A stretch of DNA of 64,000 nucleotides from Hippopus hippopus (GCA_946811185.2 OX328110.1:10582516-10646515), one strand, 5' to 3'; positions 10,500 to 21,420 are shown, counted from the stretch's first letter. Notes: a model not told the origin generated them from the sequence alone. Program-made: numbers and translations.

Positions 10500-13400
10500 T
10501 TAAATATCTCTGATATTGTCAACGCGTAACTCTAACGGGTACAGTTTCGTTATTGGTCGGTTAGTAATTCCATTGCTGGTCCGTAAATTAACTGCTCGAA
10601 CGTGTCCGTCCCTTCCGGTGATGAGATTTTCTACAATACCAAGTTTCCAGTAAATACGCTTAGTGTCATCGTGTATCTGGACAATATCTCCGATTTTTAC
10701 TTTAGTTTCTGTTTTCCCGGAAGCTCGTTGGTATTCCCTTAAGGCGGTTACATACTCACGCCTCCACCGTGTCCAAAAACTCTGCAGGATTTCGAACTTT
10801 GTTTTTGCTTCTTCGTTTAACTTTGAATGTGATTTTGGGTGAAAGTTATTTTCAGTAGGCCTTTCATCTGGGTATGAAAATGACTTAATCCTTCTTCCAT
10901 ATAAAAGATGTGAGGGAGTAAGTGGCTCTGGGTCATTTATATACGCAGAGTTATGTGTAAGAGGTCTGTCATTCAGGATCAATTCAATTTCTGTAACAAG
11001 GGTGGATAAATGTTCACTGGTAATATATGAACGGCCTAATACTTTATTGATGCATGTTTTTGTGAGACCTATCATACGTTCCCAAAACCCTCCGTACCAT
11101 GGCGCTCTTTTAGGTATGAACTTCCATGTTGTTCCATACTGTTGTAAAGTTCTATTGACTTCCGTTGATTGGGTAAAATGTCGTAATGTTTCTGCGGCAG
11201 CGACGAATGTAGAACCATTGTCTGACAACATTACCTTTGGAATGGATTTCCTACTGGTGAATCGTCGAAACGCTAAGAGAAATGCTGCTTCAGATAAATC
11301 ATTGACGATTTCCAAATGTACCGCCCTTGTACTGGCACAAGTAAATAGGCAGATGTATACCTTCATGTCTAAACGGTCTGGTGATATTACGTGTAAGGCC
11401 CCTGTATAATCGACGCCTGTCACTGTGAAAGGAACACTTTCGTTGAGTCGATCTTTGGGTAAAGGCGGTGGATCCGGTTGATCGTAGGCTTTACCTACAA
11501 CCTTTCTGCATGTGACACATTTTCTTATTATCTTTCTTACAGCTTGTCTGATAGCGGGAATCCAGAATTTCTGTCTTATAGCTGCTATGGTCATTTCCGA
11601 TCCAGCATGTAAGTTCTCACAATGTATATTTGATATTAACATATCTGTGAATTGATGTGTTGTGGGTAGCAGAATGGGATATTTTGTATCCATCGAAACA
11701 CTAGCATTGTCAATCCGACCTCTGCACCGAATAATGTCGTTTTTATCGAGGTATAGTCGTAGTTGTCGAATCAAATCAGTTCGTTTTTCAGATTTTAGAT
11801 TGAAAATGACGTCCTTGTATGACTGCGCTTGAACGGCACGTATCCAGTCTATCGACGCACTATTGATTTCGTCAGCAGTTAAATGTTCGGTACGTTTCTG
11901 TGATTTCTCTGATTTCAAATTCCAAATAAAGCGTTTAACACGCGCAGTTGTGCGCAGCAACTTCTGAAAAGAGCTGAATTTGTTTATGTCTAACACCTCC
12001 GAGATGTTTCCGTTTTGTTGTTGACCCATGGGATCCTTTCCGTGTTCAAAATTCAAATCATTGTCTTCGCTTGAAATTGAGAGAATTGTTGACTGACTGC
12101 AATCCCAAATCGGCCACTTAGCTTTATCACTTAACCAAGCTGGCCCCTTTTTCCAGAGAACATTTTCTTTACATTCCTTCGTAGTAATTCCTCTTGTCTG
12201 TAGATCTGCCGGATTTGTGTCCGTAAGGATGTATTTCCAAGGAAATTTTTCAGTCACTTGTTTTATTTCCCTAATACGTGTTGTGATGAATTTATTTTTT
12301 ACTTTATCGGATTTAATCCAATGAAGCACTATTTGACTATCACTCCAAAAAACGGCATCATCCAGTTCCAATTCCTTCATAAGGTGTTTTCCAACTCGAG
12401 TTCCTATAACAGCAGCCATAAGTTCTAGTCTGGGTAATGTCATCCCCTTCATAGGGGCAACTCGATTCTTTGCCATAACAAAGGCTGTTTCTCCATTTCT
12501 AACTATATATGCGCAAGCCCCATATGATTTCTGACTTGCATCAACAAAAACATGAAGTACTGCTTTTCCGTGAGATTTGTTTTCGAGTGAAAAGTAATAA
12601 CGGGATAGTTTTGTCTCTTGCTGTACAGATTGTATGTCCTGTAATATTTCGGTCCATTCATTTTGTAACTTTTCGTCCAATTCAACATCCCAAGCATAAC
12701 CGTCTTTCCACAATTTTTGTATTAGTAGTTTAGCTCGGATGGTGACAGGGCTAAGTATGCCTAACGGATCATAAATCGACGATGATTTCTTGAGGATTTC
12801 ACGTTTTGTAACCAATATTACGTCAGCTTTGCTGTCGTGTTTTGTCGCAAATGTGAGTATGTCTGACTCGGCATTCCATCTCATGCCTAATAATTTCGTT
12901 TTTTCATCTTTGTCTAACACGTTTTCAGAAACTGCTTTTTTCCTCAATTTTTCACTATTTGAAGACCACCCTCGTAGATTAAACCCTGCTTTCATTAGTG
13001 ATTGTCGGCTATTATTGAAATAATCAATACACTCTGTTTCTGTATCCACACTTGTTATTATATTATCTACGTACAAATCCCTTTTCATGGCATTCTCAAG
13101 CGGCGTGTTTCCATCACTAAGGTGTTTCAGTAGCGTAGCGTTCAAAATAAATGGAGAGCAGGTAGCTCCAAATAGAACGGATTTGAAACGGTAGGTACAT
13201 AATGGACTGTTTGGATCAGATTGGTCGCTCAACCAAAAAAATCTGGTTACATCCCTGTCATCCTTGTCAAGTCCCACATGCAGGAAGGCTTTCTCTATAT
13301 CTGTGGATATTCCATATTTTTTCATCCGAAATCGAACAAGAAGACCTGTCAGTTCGTTAAGTATTGGTGGGGTAGAACACAGGCAGTCATTTAAACTTGG

Positions 13401-15788
13401 TGAATATCTATCCTGTTTGCAACTACAATCATAGACGATTCTAATAGGCGTCGTAGTCGAATCCTTTTTTACAGGATGATGTGGGATATAGTGAACCTTT
13501 GAGCTATTTTCTTTCTTGTGTGACACCCTTTCTATGAAACCTCGCCTCTCTTGCTCCTTAATTATATCTCCGTATAATTTTAGCATTTCTGGTTCTCGTG
13601 CTAGCCTTCTTATTACATTTTCCGTACGTCGTCTTGAGATTGTTTCATTTGTAGGTAGCTCAGCGTGATCTAATTTCCACGGTAATTTAGCTATGTATTT
13701 TCCATCTTTATAGCTAATGCTAGTATGCTGGTAGTTTTCTAAATAGGATTCATAATCTTCCGCTATCTGGGTATCTTTAATTCCTAATGATTCAACATTC
13801 AAAAACTTTTCTAATTCACACTCTTCTTCTTTGTGAGAAACTAGGACATCCATAATGTAAGCACCTGAATGTGTATGTCCCTCTTGTGTTGGACCCGATA
13901 GCAAAAAGCCTAACTTTGAACTGACTGCGGTTGGTCCATTGCCTCTTACGATTTGATCGCCGACGAATGTCCAGTAATAGTCTGCTCCTATAAGCATGTC
14001 AACTTCAAAAAACTCTGTTTCATTTATGGGCATGGCTAATTTCAAACCCTTTAGATATGGTAGATTCGCGTACCCTTTATGACTAGCAGCAATTGGATTT
14101 CCAATTTTCGGAATGATCAGAACCTCAACGGGAATTCTCTGTTTGTTTTCTGTTACGACGTATTCTTTGGCAACGTCCAATAGCCTCGTCCTAGGAGTCG
14201 ATTGTTCAAATCCGGAAATCGTTAAACATTCTTTCCTGATTGGTTGAATTCTGAGCAGTTCCGCTATAGATTCGGTAATGAACGATCTTTGCGCTCCTTC
14301 ATCAAAGAGAATCTTCGTGTCATGATAAAGTCCGTTGTATGATAGTGGTGCAACGGCAGTTTTCAAAAGCACGTTTTTACTTATTCCGGAGTGTAGAATA
14401 GACATTGTTGTCTCTGTTTTGTTTTCAGAGTTAGTGGGGGTATATGTCGTATCGGATTTCCCTTTAATTGCTCCTGTATTACAAATACTTGTATGGTGTT
14501 TCTTGTGGCATTTACGGCAGTTGTATTTGGATCTGCAGTCTGCTACTTTATGGGAACCGAAGCAATTGAAACACAAATTTGCCTTTTTGATAATCTCTGT
14601 CCTGGCTGTAATTTTTGTAACGTTTTCGCAATTGACCGGAGCATGAATTTCATTACAAAATATACATGGTTTGTCGTAAATATGGGTGGACTTACTTTGT
14701 GGTCGGTTACCATTTGTCCCAGTAGATCTTCCGTTCTTGTTTGCTAACGTATTTTCTCGAGATTTTGTATAAAATGCAGCAGTGCTCATGTACGGAACCG
14801 TTTTCTCAGAATTTTCAAATGGGTAGCCTGCTTCTATGATATCTAGCTCGTGTGATAAACATCTCAATAAATTTTGCAACGTCCATTCTGTAGATCCATT
14901 TTCACGTGTAATGTTTTGTCGAATTTCTGGCGGTAGCTTGTTCAAAACAATAGGTATGAGAAGTGTACCAAACGATTCCTCTGGGTGTCCGAGCGATTCT
15001 AATCCCCGAATGTAAATTTCTACTTTGTCATACAACTGTCTTAGACTAGTATTTGTTTTCAGTGGGGGAAGTAAGTCTAACAATCCTTGCATATAAGTTT
15101 GGCTAATTTTATGAGTCTTTCCATAACGATCATGAAGAAGAGATATTGCTTTCATGTAATTTATGTTGGTGAGGGCAAATCCTGTAATTGTCTGTAAAGC
15201 TTCACCTTGTAGAAGGGATCTAAGATAGTTAAATCTCTGTACATCGCTAAGGGACGGGTTTTCATGAATAGCGTTTTGAAATGAATCCCAAAAACTCTGC
15301 CATTCCAACAAGTTTCCACCAAATATCGGCAATGTCAATTTCGGCAGTTTGTGTGAGGAATTACTCAATAAGACCGTCGTGCGTGATGCATTTCCAATGT
15401 TCACTGAAGGCAAACTATTTGCATTTCGTGCTGCTAAATATTGCATAAACGGTTGTGCATCAGGGTTCAGGTTCGATTCTCCATGCGGGGTTTGGTGATT
15501 ACAACCCGTGTTTAAATTGAATATCTTTTGTAATTCTAAAATTTCCAATTCTAAATTAGAGTTATACTCATCTGAATCCAAGATTTCTTGCTCAGTTTCT
15601 TCTGCCAATATTTCTTCTAAAATCCGATTGTCCAATTCTAACAGTGTGTCTTTTTTTTTCAAGATATTGTCCATATGTTTTTGAATCGTCTCAGAATCTG
15701 TATTTGCTCTGTCGATGTCGCGTAGTTTGTTGATAATTCGTTTGACCGCTGATCTGTTTCCAGTCCGTAAAGCTCGAAGTTTTTCCAT
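10500..15788 (-). CDS. BEL/Pao gag-pol polyprotein
   Basis: 1762 aa, uninterrupted. Gag-like DUF1759 region around residues 150-290 (LPIFGGNLLEWQSFWDSF). Zinc knuckles follow (CIFCNEIHAPVNC, CFNCFGSHKVADC, CRKCHKKHHTSIC). The aspartic protease near residue 490 has FDEGAQRSF, so DEG stands where DSG/DTG is usual. Reverse transcriptase has GISTDIEKAFLHV and the YVDN catalytic box. RNase H has FVDASQKSYG and WSDSQIVLHW. Integrase has an HHCC region (HAGSEMTIAAIRQKFW, CVTCRK), core GVDYTGAL, LSDNGSTF and PWYGGFWERM, and a C-terminal DUF5641 (LYGRRI, GDIVQIHDD). All key RT, RNase H and integrase residues visible in the motifs are present. Confidence 0.95.
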   Translation of the reverse strand: MEKLRALRTGNRSAVKRIINKLRDIDRANTDSETIQKHMDNILKKKDTLLELDNRILEEILAEETEQEILDSDEYNSNLELEILELQKIFNLNTGCNHQTPHGESNLNPDAQPFMQYLAARNANSLPSVNIGNASRTTVLLSNSSHKLPKLTLPIFGGNLLEWQSFWDSFQNAIHENPSLSDVQRFNYLRSLLQGEALQTITGFALTNINYMKAISLLHDRYGKTHKISQTYMQGLLDLLPPLKTNTSLRQLYDKVEIYIRGLESLGHPEESFGTLLIPIVLNKLPPEIRQNITRENGSTEWTLQNLLRCLSHELDIIEAGYPFENSEKTVPYMSTAAFYTKSRENTLANKNGRSTGTNGNRPQSKSTHIYDKPCIFCNEIHAPVNCENVTKITARTEIIKKANLCFNCFGSHKVADCRSKYNCRKCHKKHHTSICNTGAIKGKSDTTYTPTNSENKTETTMSILHSGISKNVLLKTAVAPLSYNGLYHDTKILFDEGAQRSFITESIAELLRIQPIRKECLTISGFEQSTPRTRLLDVAKEYVVTENKQRIPVEVLIIPKIGNPIAASHKGYANLPYLKGLKLAMPINETEFFEVDMLIGADYYWTFVGDQIVRGNGPTAVSSKLGFLLSGPTQEGHTHSGAYIMDVLVSHKEEECELEKFLNVESLGIKDTQIAEDYESYLENYQHTSISYKDGKYIAKLPWKLDHAELPTNETISRRRTENVIRRLAREPEMLKLYGDIIKEQERRGFIERVSHKKENSSKVHYIPHHPVKKDSTTTPIRIVYDCSCKQDRYSPSLNDCLCSTPPILNELTGLLVRFRMKKYGISTDIEKAFLHVGLDKDDRDVTRFFWLSDQSDPNSPLCTYRFKSVLFGATCSPFILNATLLKHLSDGNTPLENAMKRDLYVDNIITSVDTETECIDYFNNSRQSLMKAGFNLRGWSSNSEKLRKKAVSENVLDKDEKTKLLGMRWNAESDILTFATKHDSKADVILVTKREILKKSSSIYDPLGILSPVTIRAKLLIQKLWKDGYAWDVELDEKLQNEWTEILQDIQSVQQETKLSRYYFSLENKSHGKAVLHVFVDASQKSYGACAYIVRNGETAFVMAKNRVAPMKGMTLPRLELMAAVIGTRVGKHLMKELELDDAVFWSDSQIVLHWIKSDKVKNKFITTRIREIKQVTEKFPWKYILTDTNPADLQTRGITTKECKENVLWKKGPAWLSDKAKWPIWDCSQSTILSISSEDNDLNFEHGKDPMGQQQNGNISEVLDINKFSSFQKLLRTTARVKRFIWNLKSEKSQKRTEHLTADEINSASIDWIRAVQAQSYKDVIFNLKSEKRTDLIRQLRLYLDKNDIIRCRGRIDNASVSMDTKYPILLPTTHQFTDMLISNIHCENLHAGSEMTIAAIRQKFWIPAIRQAVRKIIRKCVTCRKVVGKAYDQPDPPPLPKDRLNESVPFTVTGVDYTGALHVISPDRLDMKVYICLFTCASTRAVHLEIVNDLSEAAFLLAFRRFTSRKSIPKVMLSDNGSTFVAAAETLRHFTQSTEVNRTLQQYGTTWKFIPKRAPWYGGFWERMIGLTKTCINKVLGRSYITSEHLSTLVTEIELILNDRPLTHNSAYINDPEPLTPSHLLYGRRIKSFSYPDERPTENNFHPKSHSKLNEEAKTKFEILQSFWTRWRREYVTALREYQRASGKTETKVKIGDIVQIHDDTKRIYWKLGIVENLITGRDGHVRAVNLRTSNGITNRPITKLYPLELRVDNIRDI

Positions 15789-15842
15789 TTTTCCGATTTT
15801 TCGTATGCGTATGCGTTGTGTATGCCAACTATACTCAGATTC

Positions 15843-15860
15843 GAATTGGTCACGGCACCA
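15843..15860 (-). promoter_or_regulatory. BEL/Pao primer-binding site
   Basis: Minus strand TGGTGCCGTGACCAATTC begins one base inside the 5' LTR edge, the expected position for tRNA-primed reverse transcription. The priming tRNA is not identified. Confidence 0.75.
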
Positions 15861-15861
15861 A

Positions 15862-16023
15862 TGTCATGAGGGCGGTGAGATCGGGATTGACGGTCCGATC
15901 CCAAGAGAGCAGACTCAACGTACGTCCGTTTACTATCGATTCATTTACTACTATATTGTTTACAAACAAAAGTGACGTCATCAGTGAAAGGTTAACGTTA
16001 CGTCAACGCGCTAAACTTTCCCA
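15862..16023 (-). repeat. BEL/Pao 5' LTR (right)
   Basis: Second 162-bp LTR copy, identical by eye to 10119-10280. It is directly followed by CGT and then the repeated element A terminus. Confidence 0.8.
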
Positions 16024-16026
16024 CGT

Positions 16027-16212
16027 CCCCTTTGCCTTTAATTGCAGAAAAATTCCACTCAGGGAGGGTAGAATAGGTAAGAATAGGGAATATAAAAAAT
16101 GCAAATTCTTTCAGGATGGCAGAATAGGGACAAATTTCTTTCAGGGAGGGTGATGTAGGGCACTCAGGGAGGAGAGCATAGACACCTGCCCCTGGCCTGG
16201 CAGGTGTCTATG
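16027..16212 (+). repeat. 186-bp direct repeat of element A terminus, right copy
   Basis: Second copy of 9933-10118. Here it continues into the complete hairpin and the tip of the element. Confidence 0.85.
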
Positions 16213-16221
16213 CTCTCCTCC
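16168..16221. repeat. Terminal hairpin of element A (23-8-23)
   Basis: Perfect 23-bp inverted repeat (GGAGGAGAGCATAGACACC...) around the 8-nt loop CCTGGCCT. It ends 9 nt before the element tip. Element B has a hairpin of the same dimensions and position but a largely different stem sequence. Confidence 0.85.
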
Positions 16222-16230
16222 TTTACTACT

Positions 16231-18517
16231 ATTGTAGACTGGTCGAATCTTCGAAGAACATGACATGCGCAGACAATGAAGTAAAGTCCGAATGAATGAA
16301 AGGAAAAAATGAAAAGAACTGGATCGTAGGCTATATGATACCCAAAAAAGTAGTAATAAGCCATAGGTTTATTAAATTGTTTATGTGATAAATTTAGTTT
16401 TTACTCTTTTAATCGTTGAATACATTAAGCGCAAATTTCATACTATTATAGTGAACGCCCCAAAATTCCAGTTTAAAATCTGTTTTAGTGGAATAAATCT
16501 CAATATTTTGGAAAATATAGACCAAAGATTAGACCACACGTTTTTTGCTGTCTGATCTTGATGTAAACTGGCCACAAAAGTAACTGAAGCCGGGCACAGA
16601 ACTTCTTAGTCCAGTCAAATTACTGAAATTTAGGGCTTAACCCAAAACTAATTGCAACACAAGCCATTTTTTGATTTTTGTGAGGGATTACCCTCCCTAA
16701 ATAACATATAAAAAGTAGGACGAAATCGGAAGATATGAAATTCGATTTTTTCGCGCGTTTTGTTCCCTGCCGCAACTTTGTGTACAAATAGTAGCATATG
16801 TGTAAATTTTGCACATTCAAACTATTTTGGGGTTTCTATTACATGTAACATTTTCTGATAACTCTGGTGTTGAATTAACTAAATATTTGAATATTGATCT
16901 TCCTTCTTGGTGCTTTTTACGTCAAATAATGAAAGGGCCAATATCAGCTTACCCCACCCACTACATTTTGCACTAGAATTTCAGTGTCATTTTATGGTTT
17001 TTTTTTTTTTGCGGAGGGGGGGGGATGAATTACTATGTACATGATCATTTCCTTTATGATAATAAATGCTTATTAAAAGCCTAGACATTCTTTCAATGGC
17101 AGTCATCGGATAAAGTCTGGCACAATGTCTTGTGATGGAATCGTGAGTTGCCGAATCTGAGTCTTATTGTAGATTTTGTGAAACAACAAAATTGTCCATG
17201 AATAAACTTGAATGATTGGTTGAATGACGTTTTGTGCCACAATCATCTTTGTTTCAGTTATACCACGGTGACAGCTCACTTATTCACGCATTTCCTGAGT
17301 TTCACCAGTAATAAGCTAGGGCTCTGAAGTGTCTTGTCAAACGACACTCCCACGAAAAACCCAGGAATAAACTTGAATTATTGTATTTTAAGTCTTATTA
17401 CAGTTAGAAAACTGTGTAAGGATATTTTTGATAAGATGCAGGTAATAATTCAACCTATGATAATTAACAAAATTTACAACACCTTTTTGGTTTTATACTT
17501 ACCCTATTACTTTTCAGCTTTTTTTTTTTAACATAAGCAAAACCTTGAAGCACCATTTTAATAAAAGGTAAATACCGCTATCAACTGCAGGGGCATATTA
17601 AGTCAATTAAAGGTTAAATACATGTACTCCCACAGATGTATTCAGCCAAAGCTGTCATATGAACAAACGATTGTAGGTCTTATAACTTAGATTTGTAACC
17701 CACACATACAAAGTCCCAACTTTAAGATTTCACTATTCAACCATGTAATGTTCTTTTTCTAATCTTATTTGTAATTCCAGCAACAAATTCTTATTCAATT
17801 TGTTGCTATTTTAACTTTAAAAAAAGCCACAATACTGGTTTTGTGATTGGTGTCTTTCAAACTTTGTCAGAGACTTACTTTTCCAAGTTAAGCAAACGAT
17901 AACTGCACGTATGTGTTCAAAAGTCATATATGCAAGGGTTGTCCAAAATGTTTGTACACTTTATCAACAATGGCAGCAGGTTTTTTTATGATAACTGAAT
18001 GACATCGGGCATATATAAAAGATGATTTATGTTCTGCCGCATCTGTTAAATTTAGCTTTGCACTATGATAAAATGTTCTCAAGCCAACCAGTGGATCCAT
18101 GACTCGGACAGGTCTTATATATAGAAAAGGATAATTGATAAGTTATAAACAATGTAATGAGTGCTAAATTACATTTGCATAAAAGCCGACGTTATGATGG
18201 CAGTTTCAGTTATCACAAAAGAAAAGCATCGACAGAGGTACAACAATATTTGCAACAGTATTATCAAGGAGAAACTTAAAGCGCTAATTTCAGACAGAGA
18301 CATCAAGCAACAAGCCAGATCCAGTTCTTTGATGATAAAGTACGATAGACATCAATGGATTATGGACACGGACAGGCTGCAGTTTGATTTCCGTATTATT
18401 TCCTTGCGTGGTCACAAATAAAAGGATCACGGAAACAAGCAGTTTAGAATACTAGGTGATATAGGGTAGGGGCGACCTTCTGACAATCGAATGACGTCCT
18501 TGTGGTGAATATGTAAA
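16231..18517. other. Intergenic, no supported gene
   Basis: AT-rich DNA with poly-T and poly-G runs around 17000-17025. A reverse-strand SINE tail relic lies at about 17250-17370 (TTTCAGTTATACCACGGTGAC, CTAGGGCTCTGAAGTGTC). Short open frames here show no domain. Confidence 0.6.
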
Positions 18518-18811
18518 TTAGGTGATCTCCGTGTATGAACCAGAAGATAACTGCACCGAGAAGGGCAGATTCTTGGCCGGTTTTAAACCAGGCGCCAACC
18601 TTTCGAGAATCTCAAGAATCGTATCCGGTTTCAGGCGAAGGTATGACTTGAAATCTACTCGTGACTCCCGCAATAAATTCCACCCCATGTGTGTCATACT
18701 AGCCTCTAGAGCTAGGGTTTCACTTAAACAGACCTTTTTGTGTGCTTCTCCAACTTTCTCAATGCAATTTGCTGTGGCAACAAGTATATTTCTTCTTTGC
18801 TGAAGAAACAC
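18518..18811 (-). pseudogene. Possible PIF/Harbinger-type transposase N-terminal remnant
   Basis: A 97-codon frame contains NLLRESRVDFKSYLRLKP and ILERLAPGLKPA. This resembles the region before the nuclease core in HARBI1/ALP1-like proteins (a 'FRNYLRMTPEMFDELL..' pattern, then 'GLKLA'). No catalytic motifs follow and the flanks are closed. It is either a decayed fragment or a chance resemblance. Confidence 0.4.
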
Positions 18812-20844
18812 TCCGCACAGCCTCTGTTTTAAAAGAATGTTTCTTCTGATTATAATGCAGACAAAATCACAACGACAGAGAATTTTGTAATCTCAACTTT
18901 CATATAAGTTACATGTAAGCCGGGCGGCCCCAGTCAGACAAGACAACTGCCGCCCGGTGCCTGCACAGAAATCGCCCGATACACTGACAATAAACATGCA
19001 TCAGGCAGTGCCTATTTGAAAAGATGCCCGGATGACGTGTTCTTGCACTAAATGACCTCGAAAGAAAATCGCATGGTCGCCGTTAACTTTTAGGCAGTAC
19101 CTTAACCTCAAACAAGCGCCGTCTACTGACAAAATTTTCAGTTGTTCTTGTTCATTTGCAACTGCCGCTGGGCTGGTGCCGTCCGATTTTGCCCCGATTC
19201 GGGGTAAAAGGTGTACTGTTCATTGGTAGTTCCTAATTTGTGACCGTGCCATTAGAAACGGTCCATTTGCCATGTCCACTCTTTCTTAAGAAATAGGAAA
19301 ACGTAACTGTATATTGGATTCTGATGGATTATCTACATGTATATGAGTATGGTCAGTGCAAGGTCAGATCCTCGACGCTCTGTCCAGTGAACAGAGACAA
19401 AATGATAAAGGAGTGTTCTGCGGAATTTCAGAACGGTTACAACATGGATGATTATCTTCTGCATTATCATCATGGATGGGAGGTGGAAATGATGGGTGAA
19501 AATCCTAAAACAAAAGTTAAATTATCGTCGTAGGGATCACTTAACGTTAGGCCTCTGAAGAAAAGTAGAGTTCGCAAGTCCGGCGAAACAGACATGTTTG
19601 CTGATTTTTATTGATACCAGTTGCATCTTGCAAGTGAACTGAGAACAGACAGTCATGACGTATCATATTTCTGCAAGTTTTTTTTTTTTTTTTTTTTATC
19701 ATACAGTGCTAAAATATTAAAAGATCTATATATCTTTATGATAATTTTATATGCAACATAAATGGAAATATCCCCAGTGTATCTCTGTGGAACTCTGTAG
19801 CTAACATCTGTAAAGAGTAAGTCAGTGACTACTAACCTATTCATTTGTAGGAAGAGTACGAAAAGAGGTCTTTTGCGGTATTTTCTTACACCGATACTTA
19901 GCCTATGATTTATTGTAAATCTAGTTTTCATGCTAGTTTGCAAATGCATGTTGGAATGTCACATGATCATTAACATGCAACGATTATGTGGAATGGCAGT
20001 CTAATGGGAATATCATATTCGGATCGCAAAACTACCATCTCGTTTTTTCAACACCAAATTAATACCACGTAACGAAGTGTAACTGTCAAGTTTCTGTACA
20101 ATTGAAAAGAAAAATATGTTCTGAAGTGCTTATCAGTACTTCAACAAACAAGAATTGATTCACAACAAAAATCTAGATTAACCATTTTAACTGACCGACC
20201 TTAGTTTACTGTATATACACAGCGGTCCTTCCCTTTGTATTGGTGGGTGGGGTAAACCAACTCCAGTGTAAAACAAAATTGACAGAAGGGATACTGCTGT
20301 GTAAGTAAATCATGGCAGGCAGGTTGTAACAAGTTGCTGTTGGGGTTTTTCTATTACTTTCAAGAAAAAAATCGACTAGGAATGACACGTAAAACTTGCG
20401 AGATGAGCTGTAATAAAGTTTAAAATGGCGAAATTCATATGAATAAAAAATGCTTAAAAAATCAAATTTCATATCCTCCGTTTTCGTCCTACTTTACATA
20501 TGTTAAAAAGGTGTCCCTAAGGATGTTGAAAACAAAAAAGGCGTTTGTGTTGCAATTTGTTTTGGGTCTTCCTACAATTTGACTGGACTATCTAGGTTTA
20601 TATCGATTTTGTCCCCCCCAGATTCGAGTGACTCTGTTTTTGTACACAGTATATGCACTGCCAATTCGAAATCAATACCTGGACGGTCTCGCTTTTCAAT
20701 CATTAAAGTTGACTGATAAGTATTTTAAGACGCTTTCAGTGTTGTATCACGACAAAAGTTTTTAATAAATAAATAAAATAAATAAATTAATCAATACATT
20801 TAATTAATTAACTTAATTAAATTAATAATTTAATTAATTAATTT
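18812..20844. other. Intergenic, no supported gene
   Basis: Contains a locally GC-rich stretch at 18915-19215 (GCCGGGCGGCCCC, CTGCCGCCCGGTGCC), a poly-T run at 19679-19699, and AT-only TTAATTAATT repeats at 20770-20843. The frame at 19324-19533 has no recognisable domain. Confidence 0.5.
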
Positions 20845-20845
20845 T

Positions 20846-21079
20846 GGGGTCCTACGTGGCTCAGTGGTAAAGTGTAGGACTCGTAACCTGTAGGCCCCGT
20901 GTTCGAGCCGCTCTGGATCCACTGGGTTTTTCGTGGGAATGTCCTTGGGCAAGACACTTCAGAGCCCTAGCCTAGTGCTGGTAAAACCCAGGAAAACATG
21001 AATATGTGAGCTGTCGCTGTGATATAACTGAAATAATGTTGAAAGCGGCGTAAAACACCATTCAATCAATCAAACAAAG
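20846..21079 (+). mobile_element. tRNA-derived SINE, full-length-like copy
   Basis: The head has Pol III A-box-like TGGCTCAGTGGTAAAGTG and B-box-like GTTCGAGCC. A conserved body follows (GTCCTTGGGCAAGACACTTC, GTGAGCTGTCGC). The tail is GATATAACTGAAATAATG, then AAAACACCATTCAATCAATC. It shares the family with 26573-26780 and 44905-45147. Confidence 0.8.
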
Positions 21080-21356
21080 CATGCATTCATTCATTTGTTT
21101 CCTATTTTTTGTTCTTCTTTTAAGTGTTTTCCAAATGGACGGCGCTCTGCGAAAAAAGGGGGGGTTCATACATTATATACAGCAAGTCATTGCATTACAT
21201 CGATTCATTTTGCTTATAACCGGATGAATCATGAGGTAGAATGGCCCTTTGACCTGCAGAAAATTGTCCAACTAGTACTCTGATTTGTATCCTGGGTCCA
21301 GGCGGTTATGAATCCTTAACCTTTAAGCTGCTTAGCACGTCTCACTGACTTTTTGC

Positions 21357-21420
21357 GGACAGTGTAGATTAAGATCAGACTGCACAGAAGGTGCAGTCTG
21401 ATCTTGGATCTACGCTGTCC
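21357..21420. repeat. Palindrome family 1, copy 1
   Basis: A near-perfect inverted repeat built on AGTGTAGAT..AAGATCAGACTGCAC and its complement, with a loop of a few bases. It is embedded in a longer conserved unit, with CTATCAGCTTG about 65 bp downstream and GCAGGA beyond. Confidence 0.8.

Larger units (their letters stand above)
10119..16023 (-). mobile_element. BEL/Pao LTR retrotransposon inserted in element A
   Basis: A single 1762-codon gag-pol frame is flanked by two 162-bp terminal repeats that read identically by eye. A primer-binding site lies next to the right LTR. The LTRs run TG...CA in the sense of the element. An intact frame and identical LTRs imply a young copy. No env-like frame is present. 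No short target duplication is seen: the left flank ends TCTATG and the right flank begins CGTCC. Confidence 0.9.
1..16230. mobile_element. Maverick/Polinton-like element A, right-hand part
   Basis: This is the right-hand portion of a large DNA element; its left end lies before the window. Base 1 corresponds to about 51740 in element B. Gene order then matches B: PolB on minus, CCHC gene on plus, zinc ribbon on minus, 220-aa gene on plus. The right tip at 16222-16230 reads TTTACTACT, matching the ACTACT tip of B, with a hairpin 9 nt inside it. A carries a shorter right arm than B: the 104-aa and 46-aa genes found in B are missing between 7440 and 7850. A BEL/Pao retrotransposon interrupts the terminus. 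The possible target duplication after the tip, ATTGTA at 16231-16236, cannot be tested because the left tip is not seen. Confidence 0.85.

Noticed and set aside
10119..16212. LTRs of about 350 bp including the 186-bp repeat
   Set aside because: The order is 186-bp block, LTR, body, LTR, 186-bp block. A true LTR would have the block on the same side of both copies, so it lies outside the LTRs.
17940..18010. mariner-like end GGGTTGTCCAAAATGTTTG
   Set aside because: No matching inverted end or transposase is found nearby.
18161..18421. Possible host exon around 18161 or 19324
   Set aside because: No splice context, domain or codon bias supports coding; both are short frames in AT-rich DNA.
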